In this document: one piece after another, positions 1 to 7,459 of the stretch | Layout of the letters: each line of letters starts with the position of its first letter | Numbering within the stretch: the stretch's first letter is position 1 | Assembly: GCF_000949475.1 (NCBI RefSeq) | Contig: NZ_JRHC01000001.1 | Span: 558,001-622,000 of the forward strand | DNA from: Draconibacterium sediminis | Lineage (GTDB): Bacteria; Bacteroidota; Bacteroidia; Bacteroidales; Prolixibacteraceae | Length of the DNA stretch: 64,000 bases | Direction of reading: 5' to 3' | Notes under the pieces: model-generated | What the model was told of the DNA's origin: nothing | The model's database searches: none | Seen by the model: the letters and a program-made list of their open reading frames with translations, nothing else | Made by a program: the position numbers and the translations under genes

Positions 1-361
1 TGTTTAATTCGTTTTCTGTCATCTTTAGCATTTCTTCCAGCTCTTCAATTCCCAGGTTGTTCTCTTTGGCAAAAAAAGTGGCCATTTTCGGGAACGAGCC
101 GTTGAAGTAGTTTTTCAGTAGAGATGAAAACTGGACTTTTGTGTAGTCGGTTTTACTAACTGCAGGCGAAAAAAGATTCGTATTCCCAATCTTTTTATGG
201 GTAACAAATCCCTTTTTTTCCAGAACATTTAAAACAGTTGCCACGGTTGTGTAGGCCGGTTTATCATCGCCAAATTCGTCGACTACCTGTTTAACAACTC
301 CCTCTTTTAAATTCCAGAGAATATGCATTACCTGTTCTTCCGCTTTTGTTAATGTTTTCAT
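1..361 (-). CDS. BlaI/MecI/CopY-family transcriptional repressor (partial)
   Basis: The minus-strand frame opens at an ATG at 359-361 and is still open at base 1, so only about the first 120 residues are present. The N-terminus reads MKTLTKAEEQVMHILWNLKE, followed by a winged-helix segment (YTTVATVLNVLEKKGFVTH) and then GNTNLFSPAVSKTDY, the characteristic order of the BlaI/MecI family. These repressors bind DNA as dimers and are usually inactivated when a BlaR1-type M56 membrane peptidase senses a signal. That partner gene would lie to the left of the window and is not visible. Two near-identical 16-bp operators sit upstream, one over the -33 element, so autoregulation is likely. The regulated function (beta-lactam, copper or envelope stress) cannot be told from here. 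Confidence 0.9.
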   Translation of the reverse strand, partial: MKTLTKAEEQVMHILWNLKEGVVKQVVDEFGDDKPAYTTVATVLNVLEKKGFVTHKKIGNTNLFSPAVSKTDYTKVQFSSLLKNYFNGSFPKMATFFAKENNLGIEELEEMLKMTENELN

Positions 362-399
362 CCTTTAAATTGATTATATACTCGTACAAAATTATTTTC

Positions 400-415
400 T
401 ACTACAAACATAGTA
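400..415. promoter_or_regulatory. BlaI-type operator 1
   Basis: TACTACAAACATAGTA is a 16-bp imperfect dyad (TACTA...TAGTA) between the predicted blaI-like promoter and its start codon. It differs at a single base from the second copy at 454-469. BlaI-family repressors bind dyads of this kind, so repression here is inferred from position and family. Confidence 0.7.
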
Positions 416-430
416 CTAAAAATTTAGAAA

Positions 431-462
431 CAAAACTATTTTAATAGAAAAACTACTACAAA
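431..462 (-). promoter_or_regulatory. Bacteroidota-type promoter of the BlaI-like gene
   Basis: Read on the minus strand, TTTG (459-462), a 20-nt spacer and TAGTTTTG (431-438) match the phylum's -33/-7 consensus TTTG / TAnnTTTG. A second -7-like box, TAATTTTG, lies at 387-394. The operator at 454-469 overlaps the -33 element and the one at 400-415 lies about 16 bases beyond the -7 box, so both would block initiation or early elongation. Confidence 0.65.
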
Positions 463-469
463 AATAGTA
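454..469. promoter_or_regulatory. BlaI-type operator 2
   Basis: TACTACAAAAATAGTA is a 16-bp dyad overlapping the -33 element. It lies 54 bp (start to start) from operator 1, close to five helical turns, a spacing that would let two repressor dimers sit on the same DNA face. Confidence 0.7.
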
Positions 470-485
470 AATAGAAAAAGAGCAT

Positions 486-513
486 AAAAAAACCGCCTGA
501 AAAACAAGCGGTT
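486..513 (-). terminator. Rho-independent terminator of the lipoprotein gene at 532-1248
   Basis: On the minus strand the stem AACCGC / GCGGTT closes an 11-nt loop and is followed by seven T. It sits 19 bases past the stop codon and just before the divergent regulatory region of the BlaI-like gene. Confidence 0.75.
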
Positions 514-531
514 GTATTGAATTGTTTTTTT

Positions 532-1248
532 TTAGTCTTCAAAGATGAATTCTTCCGAAGCTATTGCAATTGTTTCTATTTGATAGAAAAAATTAGCATT
601 GGTTGCACCGTCTTCAAATACCATTGCCTGAACTTCAATAGTATAGGTTTCGCCGCTTGTTAATGATGTTTCCCATGATCCTGTACTTTGGTTAGCAGTG
701 AAACTATCCTCATCATCAGCCAGAATGTAGCTGTTAAAAACTATTTCATCGTCGTCATTTAAAATCTGAACAGCATAACCTTGCGCATCATCATTGTTAC
801 TCCATTCAACATAAACCGATTCTGTACTGGTTGTTACACCAACTGAATCGATTGTAGGGATATCCACATCTGTAAAAATGTGATTTTCAGTGGCTGTATA
901 TTCTACACCGTTGTTAAATACCAAAAAATCATAATTTTCTGTTGCCGGAGCAGTTGTGGAAAAGTCTTCAGTTGAAGCTTCATAAGAATAGGTAAGTTTT
1001 TGCGCATCTGCTGCTGAAAGTGTAAGCGTTGAATCGCCTGGAAAGTCAACGCTGGCCGAATCCATTTTCATGTTGGCGTAGGCGTAATAGCTTAACGCAA
1101 ATTTTTCTTCGCCATCGATTGTTCTTTTAAGGGTAACAACCTCTCCAATAAAGTTAAATGGTTCCGGATCATCATCGTTACATGCCCAAAACCCGGTTAC
1201 AATAAACGCTAGTAAAACTAATTTGCCAATTTTCTGAATGTTAATCAT
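532..1248 (-). CDS. Predicted outer-membrane-associated lipoprotein, tandem paralogue 1
   Basis: This 238-residue protein starts with a lipoprotein signal peptide (charged n-region, hydrophobic LVLLAFIVTGF, lipobox ending at Cys23, then NDDDPEP). The acidic residues after the cysteine are compatible with transport to the outer membrane in Bacteroidota. No enzymatic motif is recognised. The C-terminal half (VYVEWSNNDDAQGYAVQIL and a GETYTIEVQAM strand) resembles a fibronectin-III-like beta-sandwich. It matches the gene at 1442-2158 in length and in the blocks F-IG-V-KRTI-E-K-A and GYxVQIL/GYQIRLI, so the two probably arose by tandem duplication. Each gene has its own terminator. The function is unknown. 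Confidence 0.8.
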   Translation of the reverse strand: MINIQKIGKLVLLAFIVTGFWACNDDDPEPFNFIGEVVTLKRTIDGEEKFALSYYAYANMKMDSASVDFPGDSTLTLSAADAQKLTYSYEASTEDFSTTAPATENYDFLVFNNGVEYTATENHIFTDVDIPTIDSVGVTTSTESVYVEWSNNDDAQGYAVQILNDDDEIVFNSYILADDEDSFTANQSTGSWETSLTSGETYTIEVQAMVFEDGATNANFFYQIETIAIASEEFIFED

Positions 1249-1391
1249 TTGTCTTTGTTTTTTAAATTTAATTTGAGTTATTCTGATTTCTTTTATCTAT
1301 TGGTAGATGCAATTGGGCTAACAATAGTTGCTTGGCAAATTGTTTTTTTTCGATTGTAATTAATTTCGGCGATGAGCTTACGAAAAGGCAC

Positions 1392-1427
1392 AAAAAAAAA
1401 CCGCCTGAAATTCAGACGGTTTTTTTA
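1392..1427 (-). terminator. Rho-independent terminator of the lipoprotein gene at 1442-2158
   Basis: The arms 1399-1409 and 1411-1421 pair over 11 bp, with the single C/A mismatch on the plus strand becoming a G-U wobble in the minus-strand RNA, and a T-run follows. The arm AACCGCCTGAA also occurs in the terminator at 486-513, suggesting the terminator was copied with the gene. Confidence 0.75.
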
Positions 1428-1441
1428 TTATTGCAAATTGT

Positions 1442-2158
1442 TTATTGCCATGTAACTTCTTGCTCGGTAACAGCAACTTCCTGAATGTTTTTAGCCGCAT
1501 TTAAACTGGTGGCATCATCTTCATATCTAATTGTCAGGAATTCTAATGTATAAACATTTCCTGGTTCCGGGGTTTCGTACCACGCGCCTGAAGCTGCGTT
1601 TGTACCAATATCTAAACGAACCATTTGTTCTGGTAAGGCTACGCTAAAGAAAGCGATGTCGCCACTTTGGTTAATCAATCTGATTTGATAACCTTCTGCA
1701 ACGCTATTGGTTTCCCACTGTACGCTTAAAACGTTATTTACCATATCTGCCGAAGAAATGGGTGTAAAATCAATATCATCAAAATCCAGCAAGTCAGCAG
1801 ATTCGTGGGTAATATCCTCGTTTATCACTAAAAACTGGTAATTGCCCTGAACAGGGGCAGCGGTGCTGTATTCGGCCAATGCAGGCTCTTTTGCGTAAGT
1901 ATTCAGATTTTCAGAAGCCGGATCCAGAGTAAAATTCGCAGCAGTGGGAGTTGTAACTTCTGCGTGGCTCATTGGCTGGTTACCCCAGGCTACATAAGCG
2001 TTGGCGTATTTTACTTCATCGTTAATGGTACGTTTAATTACATAAACATCGCCAATCACCTCGAAAGGCACGGAGTTGTCGTCGTCGCTACAGGCAAAAA
2101 ATCCGGCAACAATTAAAAAGATCGTTAGTGTTTTTCCAATTTTCATCATCGTGTCCAT
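1442..2158 (-). CDS. Predicted outer-membrane-associated lipoprotein, tandem paralogue 2
   Basis: This 238-residue lipoprotein has hydrophobic TLTIFLIVAGFFAC with the acylated Cys at position 23 and a following SDDD. Translation could also begin at the internal methionines 4 or 5 (MMKIGK), which give a more usual signal-peptide length. It shares with the neighbouring 532-1248 product the block EVIGDVYVIKRTINDE-K-ANAY and the sandwich strand SVQWETNSVAEGYQIRLI. The middle part has diverged strongly. No catalytic residues are evident. A role as an exposed binding or structural surface lipoprotein is inference only. Confidence 0.8.
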   Translation of the reverse strand: MDTMMKIGKTLTIFLIVAGFFACSDDDNSVPFEVIGDVYVIKRTINDEVKYANAYVAWGNQPMSHAEVTTPTAANFTLDPASENLNTYAKEPALAEYSTAAPVQGNYQFLVINEDITHESADLLDFDDIDFTPISSADMVNNVLSVQWETNSVAEGYQIRLINQSGDIAFFSVALPEQMVRLDIGTNAASGAWYETPEPGNVYTLEFLTIRYEDDATSLNAAKNIQEVAVTEQEVTWQ

Positions 2159-2341
2159 ATTTCTAATTTTTAAAGTTATTCAGAGTTCAATTATTTTTTT
2201 GATGTAGTTTCTATCGATTTGGTTGTCTTGAAATGGCAATATCGTGAATTTTTTTTAAACAACATCTACTAAATACATCAAATTGAGTGTATTGGAAATC
2301 GTTAAGCTTCCCAATAAATTGCATTTATGGTGAAGTGGCGA

Positions 2342-5300
2342 TCAACTTTTTAGTTCATCAATAATCTCACGAAGTATGTAATCAGCCGTTTCTACATTCG
2401 GAACATTTGAAAAACTGAGTGTTAGTTTTCCATTTGTTTCTTTCATCCGGCCTTTCGATTTTCCTTTTTGTACGTACTGCACAATTTTAATAAAATCGCC
2501 CGATTGATAGAACGACGACTTCTGATCGGAAACAAAGTAGCAGATCATTTTTTTGTTTTTCAGAATAATCCTTTCCATGCTCAAATCGATGGCTTTCCAA
2601 CGCAGTGGCAAAATGTCGATCAGTTCACGGCTTTCGCGCGGAAGTTCTCCAAAACGGTCTTGCAATCCTTTGGTAAAATTGTCCAGCGCTTCCTTGCTTT
2701 CAATATTATCCAACTCGCGGTACAGCATCATGCGTTCCGAGTTTCCCGGAATATAATCGCTCGGGAAAAGCAGCTCCATATCGGTGTCGATGGTACAGTC
2801 GTTCACGTATTTAATATTCAGGAAGGCCTGCGATTGCGCCTTGTCTTCTTCGGCAAACAAATCTTTAAACTCGTCGTGCTTTAACTCCTGAATGGCTTCG
2901 TTTAAAATGCGGTGGTAGGTTTCGAAACCAATGTCGGCGATAAAACCACTTTGCTCTGCGCCCAGCATATTTCCGGCACCACGAATATCGAGGTCTTGCA
3001 TGGCAATGTTAAAACCGCTGCCCAGTTCCGAAAACTGTTCGATGGCCTGCAAACGCCTGCGTGCTTCGGCACTAACCGTTGAAAGTGGAGGTGCAATCAG
3101 GTAACAGAATGCTTTTTTGTTCGAGCGGCCAACGCGACCACGCAACTGGTGCAGGTCGCTTAATCCAAAATTCTGCGCGTGGTTAATTATTATGGTGTTG
3201 GCATTTGGTATGTCAAGCCCCGATTCGATAATAGTAGTGGCAATCAGCACATCGAATTTGCCATTGATAAAATCGAGCATCACTTTTTCCAACTTCGGCC
3301 CTTCCATTTGCCCGTGGCCAACCACTGTTTTTACACCCGGAACAATACGTTTTATCGTTTCTTCAACTTCGTAAATATTCTGAACTCTGTTATGAATAAA
3401 GAAGACCTGTCCGTTTCGGTCTATTTCGTACAGAATGGCTTCTTTTATCATCTGCTCGTTAAAACCGTGCACCTCGGTAACAATGGGGTAACGGTTGGGT
3501 GGCGGCGTTTGTATAATAGATAAATCGCGGGCACCCATCAGCGAGAATTGTAAGGTACGCGGAATTGGCGTTGCTGTGAGTGTAAGCGTATCAACATTTA
3601 CTTTAAACTGCTTCAGTTTTTCTTTTACCGAAACACCAAATTTCTGCTCTTCATCAATAATCAGCAAACCCAGGTCTTTAAACTTCACATCTTTGCTCAC
3701 CAAACGGTGCGTACCAATTATTATGTCGATTTTTCCGTCGGCAACATCTTTTAATGAAGCTTTTACCTGGGCGGTCGATTTCAGGCGGCTGACGTAATCA
3801 ATTTTTACCGGGAAATCCTGCAAACGCTCAGTAAAGGTTTTAAAATGCTGAAACGCCAGTATGGTTGTTGGCACCAAAACGGCCACCTGTTTACTGTCGG
3901 TAACTGCTTTAAAAGCCGCACGGATGGCAATTTCCGTTTTTCCAAAACCAACGTCGCCACACACCAGTCGGTCCATCGGCATGGTTTTTTCCATGTCTTC
4001 TTTTACGGCTGCGGTCGACTTTTCCTGGTCGGGTGTATCTTCGTAAATAAACGATGCTTCCAGCTCAGTTTGCAGGTACGAGTCGCGCGAAAAAGCATAA
4101 CCTTTCTCAGCACGTCGTTGGGCATACAGGGCAATCAGTTCTTTGGCAATATCCTTCACCTTCGCCTTGGTGCGGTTTTTCATTTTTTGCCATGCACCGG
4201 TGCCCAGTTTGTTAATTTTGGGCTCGCCACCGTCTTTGCCTTTGTATTTCGAAATGCGGTGCAGCGAGTGAATACTCACCAACAGCGAGTCGTTATCTTT
4301 ATAAACCAAACGAATGGCTTCCTGCATTTTTCCGTTTACTTCGGTGCGCGCCAGTCCTGCAAATTTCCCAATTCCGTGATCAATGTGAACCACATAATCA
4401 CCCGGATGCAGTTTATTCAGTTCTTTTAATGAAATGGCTTCGCGTTGCGCTTTTCGGTTTTTCAATTTAAAACGGTGGTAACGCTCAAAAATCTGGTGGT
4501 CGGTGTAAAAACAGGCTTTTAGTTCGTGATCAATAAACCCTTCGTGCAACACAAAATTTACCGGGTTAAAACTGACTTTAACGCCCGTATCTTTAAAAAT
4601 TGTTTGCAGCCGTTCAATCTGTTTTTCCTGGCTGGAGAGAATAAAAAGCTCGTAACCGTTTTTTTGGTGATCCGTCAGATTCGATGCCAGCAGTTCAAAA
4701 TTTTTGTTGAAAACCGGCTGGCTCGAAGTGGCAATTTCTATTTTTTCATCGGCAGAAAAAGCCAGGTCGTTACCAAAATCAAAAATAGTTTTTGCCTTTA
4801 ATTGCTTTTCTAATTCGGCCGAAGTTAAAAGCAGATCAACAATATCTTCCTCTTCACGAGCAATAATTGTTTGGCGGTGCAGTTCAGCAATCCGGTCGAC
4901 AAACTGGTTGGTATTATTACCAAACCACAGGCTTTCTTTCTGCTGAAACTCGATAAATGAAATTCGCTCACCTTCAACCGAGCTGTTTTGAATATTCGGA
5001 ACAATGGTAATGTGGTTTAAGCGCTCTTTCGACAGTTGGTTTTCGATATCGAAACTGCGGATAGAGTCAACTTCATCGCCAAAAAAATCGAGGCGAAAAG
5101 GATCTTCGTGCGAAAACGAAAAGATATCGACAATACTTCCGCGTACCGAAAACTGGCCGGGTTCATATACAAAGTCTACCCGCTCGAAACCGTATTCGTA
5201 CAAAAACTCGTTAATAAAATCGATCGAAATTTTATCGCCGCTTTTTACCTGTAGCGTATTGTTTTCCAGGCTTTCGTTAGAGATCACTTTCTCGATGATC

Positions 5301-5701
5301 GCCTCGGGATACGAAATAACAAAGTAAGGCTTTTCTGCAGCTGACAGCAGGTTCAAAACCTCGGTACGTTGCACAATGTTCTCTTGTTCCGGATTATCGT
5401 ATTGCACCGATCGTTTGTACGACGATGGCAAAAACAACGTGTTTTCAGCAAATCCCAGGTTGTTCAGGTCGTCGAAAAAATAGGCTGCTTCCTCACGGTC
5501 ATTGAGCAGAACAATACAGTTTTGCTGAATTTCCTGAAATACCCTGGCAAGTAATATGGTTTTGGCAGACCCAATAAGCCCATGCAGGTGAATTTTTTCA
5601 CCCGGGGGGGCAGCGGCTTTTTTTAGAACTTTGGCTGTAGCGCTATGCCCCTCGAAATATTTTAGAAACGTGGTTGTTTCCAAACTATAAATTTTTGGCA
5701 A
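2342..5701 (-). CDS. mfd: Transcription-repair coupling factor Mfd
   Basis: This superfamily 2 translocase removes RNA polymerase stalled at DNA lesions and recruits UvrA. The ~1119-residue length is normal. Residues 1-400 form the UvrB-like module, with a degenerate P-loop (GLIGSAKT). The RNA-polymerase-interacting domain spans about 428-490 (HPGDYVVHIDHGIGKF). The motor carries Walker A GDVGFGKT (582-589), DEEQ (683-686) and TATPIPRT (about 709-716), and RGRVGR follows in the second RecA lobe. The C-terminus ends with the UvrA-inhibitory D7 domain. The longest frame starts with TTG at 5699-5701, but a consensus -7 box (TATCTTTG) covers that codon, so translation may really begin at a later codon, for example TTG 5681-5683. 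No ATG exists in the first 47 codons. Confidence 0.97.
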   Translation of the reverse strand: MPKIYSLETTTFLKYFEGHSATAKVLKKAAAPPGEKIHLHGLIGSAKTILLARVFQEIQQNCIVLLNDREEAAYFFDDLNNLGFAENTLFLPSSYKRSVQYDNPEQENIVQRTEVLNLLSAAEKPYFVISYPEAIIEKVISNESLENNTLQVKSGDKISIDFINEFLYEYGFERVDFVYEPGQFSVRGSIVDIFSFSHEDPFRLDFFGDEVDSIRSFDIENQLSKERLNHITIVPNIQNSSVEGERISFIEFQQKESLWFGNNTNQFVDRIAELHRQTIIAREEEDIVDLLLTSAELEKQLKAKTIFDFGNDLAFSADEKIEIATSSQPVFNKNFELLASNLTDHQKNGYELFILSSQEKQIERLQTIFKDTGVKVSFNPVNFVLHEGFIDHELKACFYTDHQIFERYHRFKLKNRKAQREAISLKELNKLHPGDYVVHIDHGIGKFAGLARTEVNGKMQEAIRLVYKDNDSLLVSIHSLHRISKYKGKDGGEPKINKLGTGAWQKMKNRTKAKVKDIAKELIALYAQRRAEKGYAFSRDSYLQTELEASFIYEDTPDQEKSTAAVKEDMEKTMPMDRLVCGDVGFGKTEIAIRAAFKAVTDSKQVAVLVPTTILAFQHFKTFTERLQDFPVKIDYVSRLKSTAQVKASLKDVADGKIDIIIGTHRLVSKDVKFKDLGLLIIDEEQKFGVSVKEKLKQFKVNVDTLTLTATPIPRTLQFSLMGARDLSIIQTPPPNRYPIVTEVHGFNEQMIKEAILYEIDRNGQVFFIHNRVQNIYEVEETIKRIVPGVKTVVGHGQMEGPKLEKVMLDFINGKFDVLIATTIIESGLDIPNANTIIINHAQNFGLSDLHQLRGRVGRSNKKAFCYLIAPPLSTVSAEARRRLQAIEQFSELGSGFNIAMQDLDIRGAGNMLGAEQSGFIADIGFETYHRILNEAIQELKHDEFKDLFAEEDKAQSQAFLNIKYVNDCTIDTDMELLFPSDYIPGNSERMMLYRELDNIESKEALDNFTKGLQDRFGELPRESRELIDILPLRWKAIDLSMERIILKNKKMICYFVSDQKSSFYQSGDFIKIVQYVQKGKSKGRMKETNGKLTLSFSNVPNVETADYILREIIDELKS

Positions 5702-5706
5702 AGATA
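5699..5706 (-). promoter_or_regulatory. Candidate -7 element for mfd
   Basis: TATCTTTG on the minus strand matches TAnnTTTG exactly and overlaps the most distal possible start codon of mfd. No matching -33 TTTG is present. The same word precedes the CPBP, gltX and pgk genes in this window. Confidence 0.45.
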
Positions 5707-5729
5707 ATTTTTAACACACAGACGAAAAT

Positions 5730-5757
5730 AAAAAGGGAGCAAATTTGCTCCCTTTTT
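5730..5757 (-). terminator. Terminator of the secreted-protein gene at 5776-6204
   Basis: A perfect 28-bp palindrome (arms 5730-5743 and 5744-5757, core GGGAGCAAATTTGCTCCC) has A-runs on one side and T-runs on the other. It lies 18 bases after the stop codon of the upstream minus-strand gene and before mfd, and separates the two transcripts. Confidence 0.75.
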
Positions 5758-5775
5758 ATTTTATGCAAAGTTTTT

Positions 5776-6204
5776 TTACCAGCCAAGAGGCAAATATGTA
5801 CCAGCTCCGTTTAAATGAAACTGAATAGTTAGATTTCCACTCTTGTTCAGCTTGGCGATTCCCTCTGTTAAAATAACATCACCTTCTCCTTCTGTATATT
5901 CTCCATCATTACCGTTGTCGATATACAGATAATTGAATTCAAACCACCGATTTGGATAACCACCAAAATCCTGCATAAGAGGATGGCCCGCTTCAACCGT
6001 GATTTTTAAAGATTTTACGAAATTTCCGCTAGGTGTAATTACTTCATTGGCGGGAGCATCAAACTCATAGGTTACTCCGGTTTTGATTTCGGTAATTGAA
6101 AATTTAGCGGTGTAATGTTTTACTTCGGCCTGTGCACTAGTATTTTTTACAGGAAGTAAAAAACTCAGCAGGCTAATAATTAAAATAGCTCTTAATTTTA
6201 TCAT
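5776..6204 (-). CDS. Small secreted protein of unknown function
   Basis: The start is taken as the ATG at 6202-6204. A longer frame begins only at a TTG at 6234 and would place extra residues before a good signal peptide (MIKLRAILIISLLSFLLPVKNTSAQA, probable cleavage after SAQA). The mature protein is about 118 residues, mostly beta strand by pattern, and contains TPSGNFVKSLKITVEAGHPL and YIDNGNDGEYTEGEGDVIL, the latter a short acidic Gly/Asp loop that could bind a metal ion. It is 36 bases downstream of the peroxiredoxin gene and probably co-transcribed with it, which hints at a periplasmic or surface role. I do not recognise the family. Confidence 0.75.
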   Translation of the reverse strand: MIKLRAILIISLLSFLLPVKNTSAQAEVKHYTAKFSITEIKTGVTYEFDAPANEVITPSGNFVKSLKITVEAGHPLMQDFGGYPNRWFEFNYLYIDNGNDGEYTEGEGDVILTEGIAKLNKSGNLTIQFHLNGAGTYLPLGW

Positions 6205-6240
6205 CTTCAAATTGTTTATAGGTTTGTAAATCAATGCAAT

Positions 6241-6801
6241 TTAAGAATTGTTTTTTATAAAATCCAAAATTTCGGCAGAGTCTTTTGTCGCATCTACTTC
6301 TGTATTCTTATAAACAATTGTTCCTTTTTTGTCGATTATGAATGTCCAGCGCGATGCTGTAGCTCCCCGAACAAGGTCAAAACTATGGCCATCAATTTCG
6401 CGGGTAATCGTACCTCCATCGCGCAACGGAACTCCGAATTTTTTGGCAATTTCACCATTTTCATCCGATAATAACGGGAAATTAAGGTCGTTGGCCTTTT
6501 TAAAAAGTTTTAGCCCCTCAACATTGTCGCCGCTAATTCCAACCACAACGGCGTTGGCTGCATCAATCTGCGTTTTCATGTCGCGGTAGGCACAGGCTTG
6601 TTTAGTACAACCACCGGTCATAGCTGCCGGATAAAAATAAACCACAATAAATTTGTCGCCCAAATAATCGTTTACATTCCATGTTGAGCCATCGTCGGCC
6701 ACGATAGAAAACGACGGTGCTTTGTCGCCAACATTTAATTCCTGCGAAAAACTGCCAATAGATATGCTTAGTAAAAGTGCTGCAATTACAACTAATTTCA
6801 T
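6241..6801 (-). CDS. Periplasmic PrxQ/BCP-type peroxiredoxin
   Basis: This thiol peroxidase of the AhpC/TSA fold would reduce peroxides in the cell envelope. Residues 1-19 are a signal peptide (MKLVVIAALLLSISIGSFSQ). The mature part starts with NVGDKAPSFSIVADDGS, followed by VVYFYPAAMTGGCTKQAC. Cys65 is the peroxidatic cysteine and Cys70, five residues later, is the usual resolving cysteine of the PrxQ/BCP subgroup. The conserved arginine follows in GATASRWTFIID. Most BCP proteins are cytoplasmic, so the export signal is a variation. The divergent zinc-ribbon gene shares the upstream region, which contains a 20-bp palindrome. Confidence 0.9.
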   Translation of the reverse strand: MKLVVIAALLLSISIGSFSQELNVGDKAPSFSIVADDGSTWNVNDYLGDKFIVVYFYPAAMTGGCTKQACAYRDMKTQIDAANAVVVGISGDNVEGLKLFKKANDLNFPLLSDENGEIAKKFGVPLRDGGTITREIDGHSFDLVRGATASRWTFIIDKKGTIVYKNTEVDATKDSAEILDFIKNNS

Positions 6802-6856
6802 GACTAAATATTTTAATGTATGTCATTAATACAGATTAGTTTAAAAAATGTTTCTG

Positions 6857-6870
6857 CTAAGTAGAATTTT
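6857..6870. promoter_or_regulatory. Distal copy of a 14-bp regulatory half-site
   Basis: CTAAGTAGAATTTT is identical to bases 6974-6987 of the palindrome on the other side of the intergenic region. It lies about 55 bases upstream of the peroxiredoxin start. Only the right half of the palindrome is kept here. Confidence 0.45.
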
Positions 6871-6888
6871 TTATGAACTATACTGTAC

Positions 6889-6951
6889 AATGCCGATGTA
6901 ACAACAAAACGGAGTTTGTTTTACTTTGCTTTTTTGTTGTAAATCGGCATT
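6889..6951. repeat. Imperfect 20-bp inverted repeat in a divergent promoter region
   Basis: AATGCCGAT-TAACAACAAAA (6889-6909) pairs with its near complement at 6932-6951 around a loop of about 22 bases. Both neighbouring genes point away from it, so it is not a terminator for either. It could be an operator, a small element, or part of an RNA leader. Confidence 0.5.
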
Positions 6952-6967
6952 AACAATTGTAAACTTT

Positions 6968-6987
6968 AAAATTCTAAGTAGAATTTT
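6968..6987. promoter_or_regulatory. 20-bp operator-like palindrome
   Basis: AAAATTCTA-AG-TAGAATTTT has two perfect 9-bp arms and lies 56 bases upstream of the zinc-ribbon gene. Its right half recurs exactly at 6857-6870 near the peroxiredoxin. The layout suggests one dimeric regulator controlling both divergent genes. The regulator is not identified. Confidence 0.5.
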
Positions 6988-7042
6988 AAAGAACAATTTG
7001 TACAACATCAAAAAACCATTCGAAAATATTTAATTTTAAACG

Positions 7043-7459
7043 ATGGGACATGCTTATTCATATCGCTGCGATCATTGTGGTTTTACCGAAAGTTTTAATC
7101 AGGGACACGGATTTCTGGTTCACTCGCAGCCGGTTAGCAGCTACCTGAAACAACGCACCCGGATATTTCATTACAAAACGCACAATTTGCTCCGGAAGAT
7201 GGCACAGAACTCGGACAAGCTGCATTTAAAAGCCGGTTTCCAGGTTTATAAATGTCCGCATTGTAAAACTTTGTATGATAAAATTGAGGTGACTGTTTTT
7301 GATGACGAAGCAGTGGTGCATAAAAGCGAATTCCGGTGCCGCGATTGTAATTCACGACTAAAACTTACCAATATTCATCGGCTGAAAAAGGCAATTTGTC
7401 CGCGTTGCAGTCAACGTACTTTTCATCGCGATTACGCACAGCACGAACTTTGGGGTTAA
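7043..7459 (+). CDS. Zinc-ribbon protein with four CxxC knuckles
   Basis: This 138-residue protein has pairs C9/C12, C71/C74, C99/C102 and C119/C122, which fits two four-cysteine zinc sites. A His-rich stretch at 21-62 (GHGFLVHSQPVSSYL) separates the first knuckle from the rest. There is no signal peptide or membrane segment, so it is cytoplasmic. The length of the C71-C122 block resembles small rubredoxin-like or RNA/DNA-binding ribbons, but I cannot assign a family. Its stop codon shares the bases TTAA (7456-7459) with the stop of the convergent gene. The promoter region is shared with the peroxiredoxin, so a link to redox or metal stress is possible. Confidence 0.75.
   Translation: MGHAYSYRCDHCGFTESFNQGHGFLVHSQPVSSYLKQRTRIFHYKTHNLLRKMAQNSDKLHLKAGFQVYKCPHCKTLYDKIEVTVFDDEAVVHKSEFRCRDCNSRLKLTNIHRLKKAICPRCSQRTFHRDYAQHELWG

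Noticed and set aside
2468-5327. Many plus-strand ORFs of 60-190 codons inside mfd
   Set aside because: They lie antisense to an unmistakable Mfd, have no recognisable domains and reflect codon bias of the true frame.
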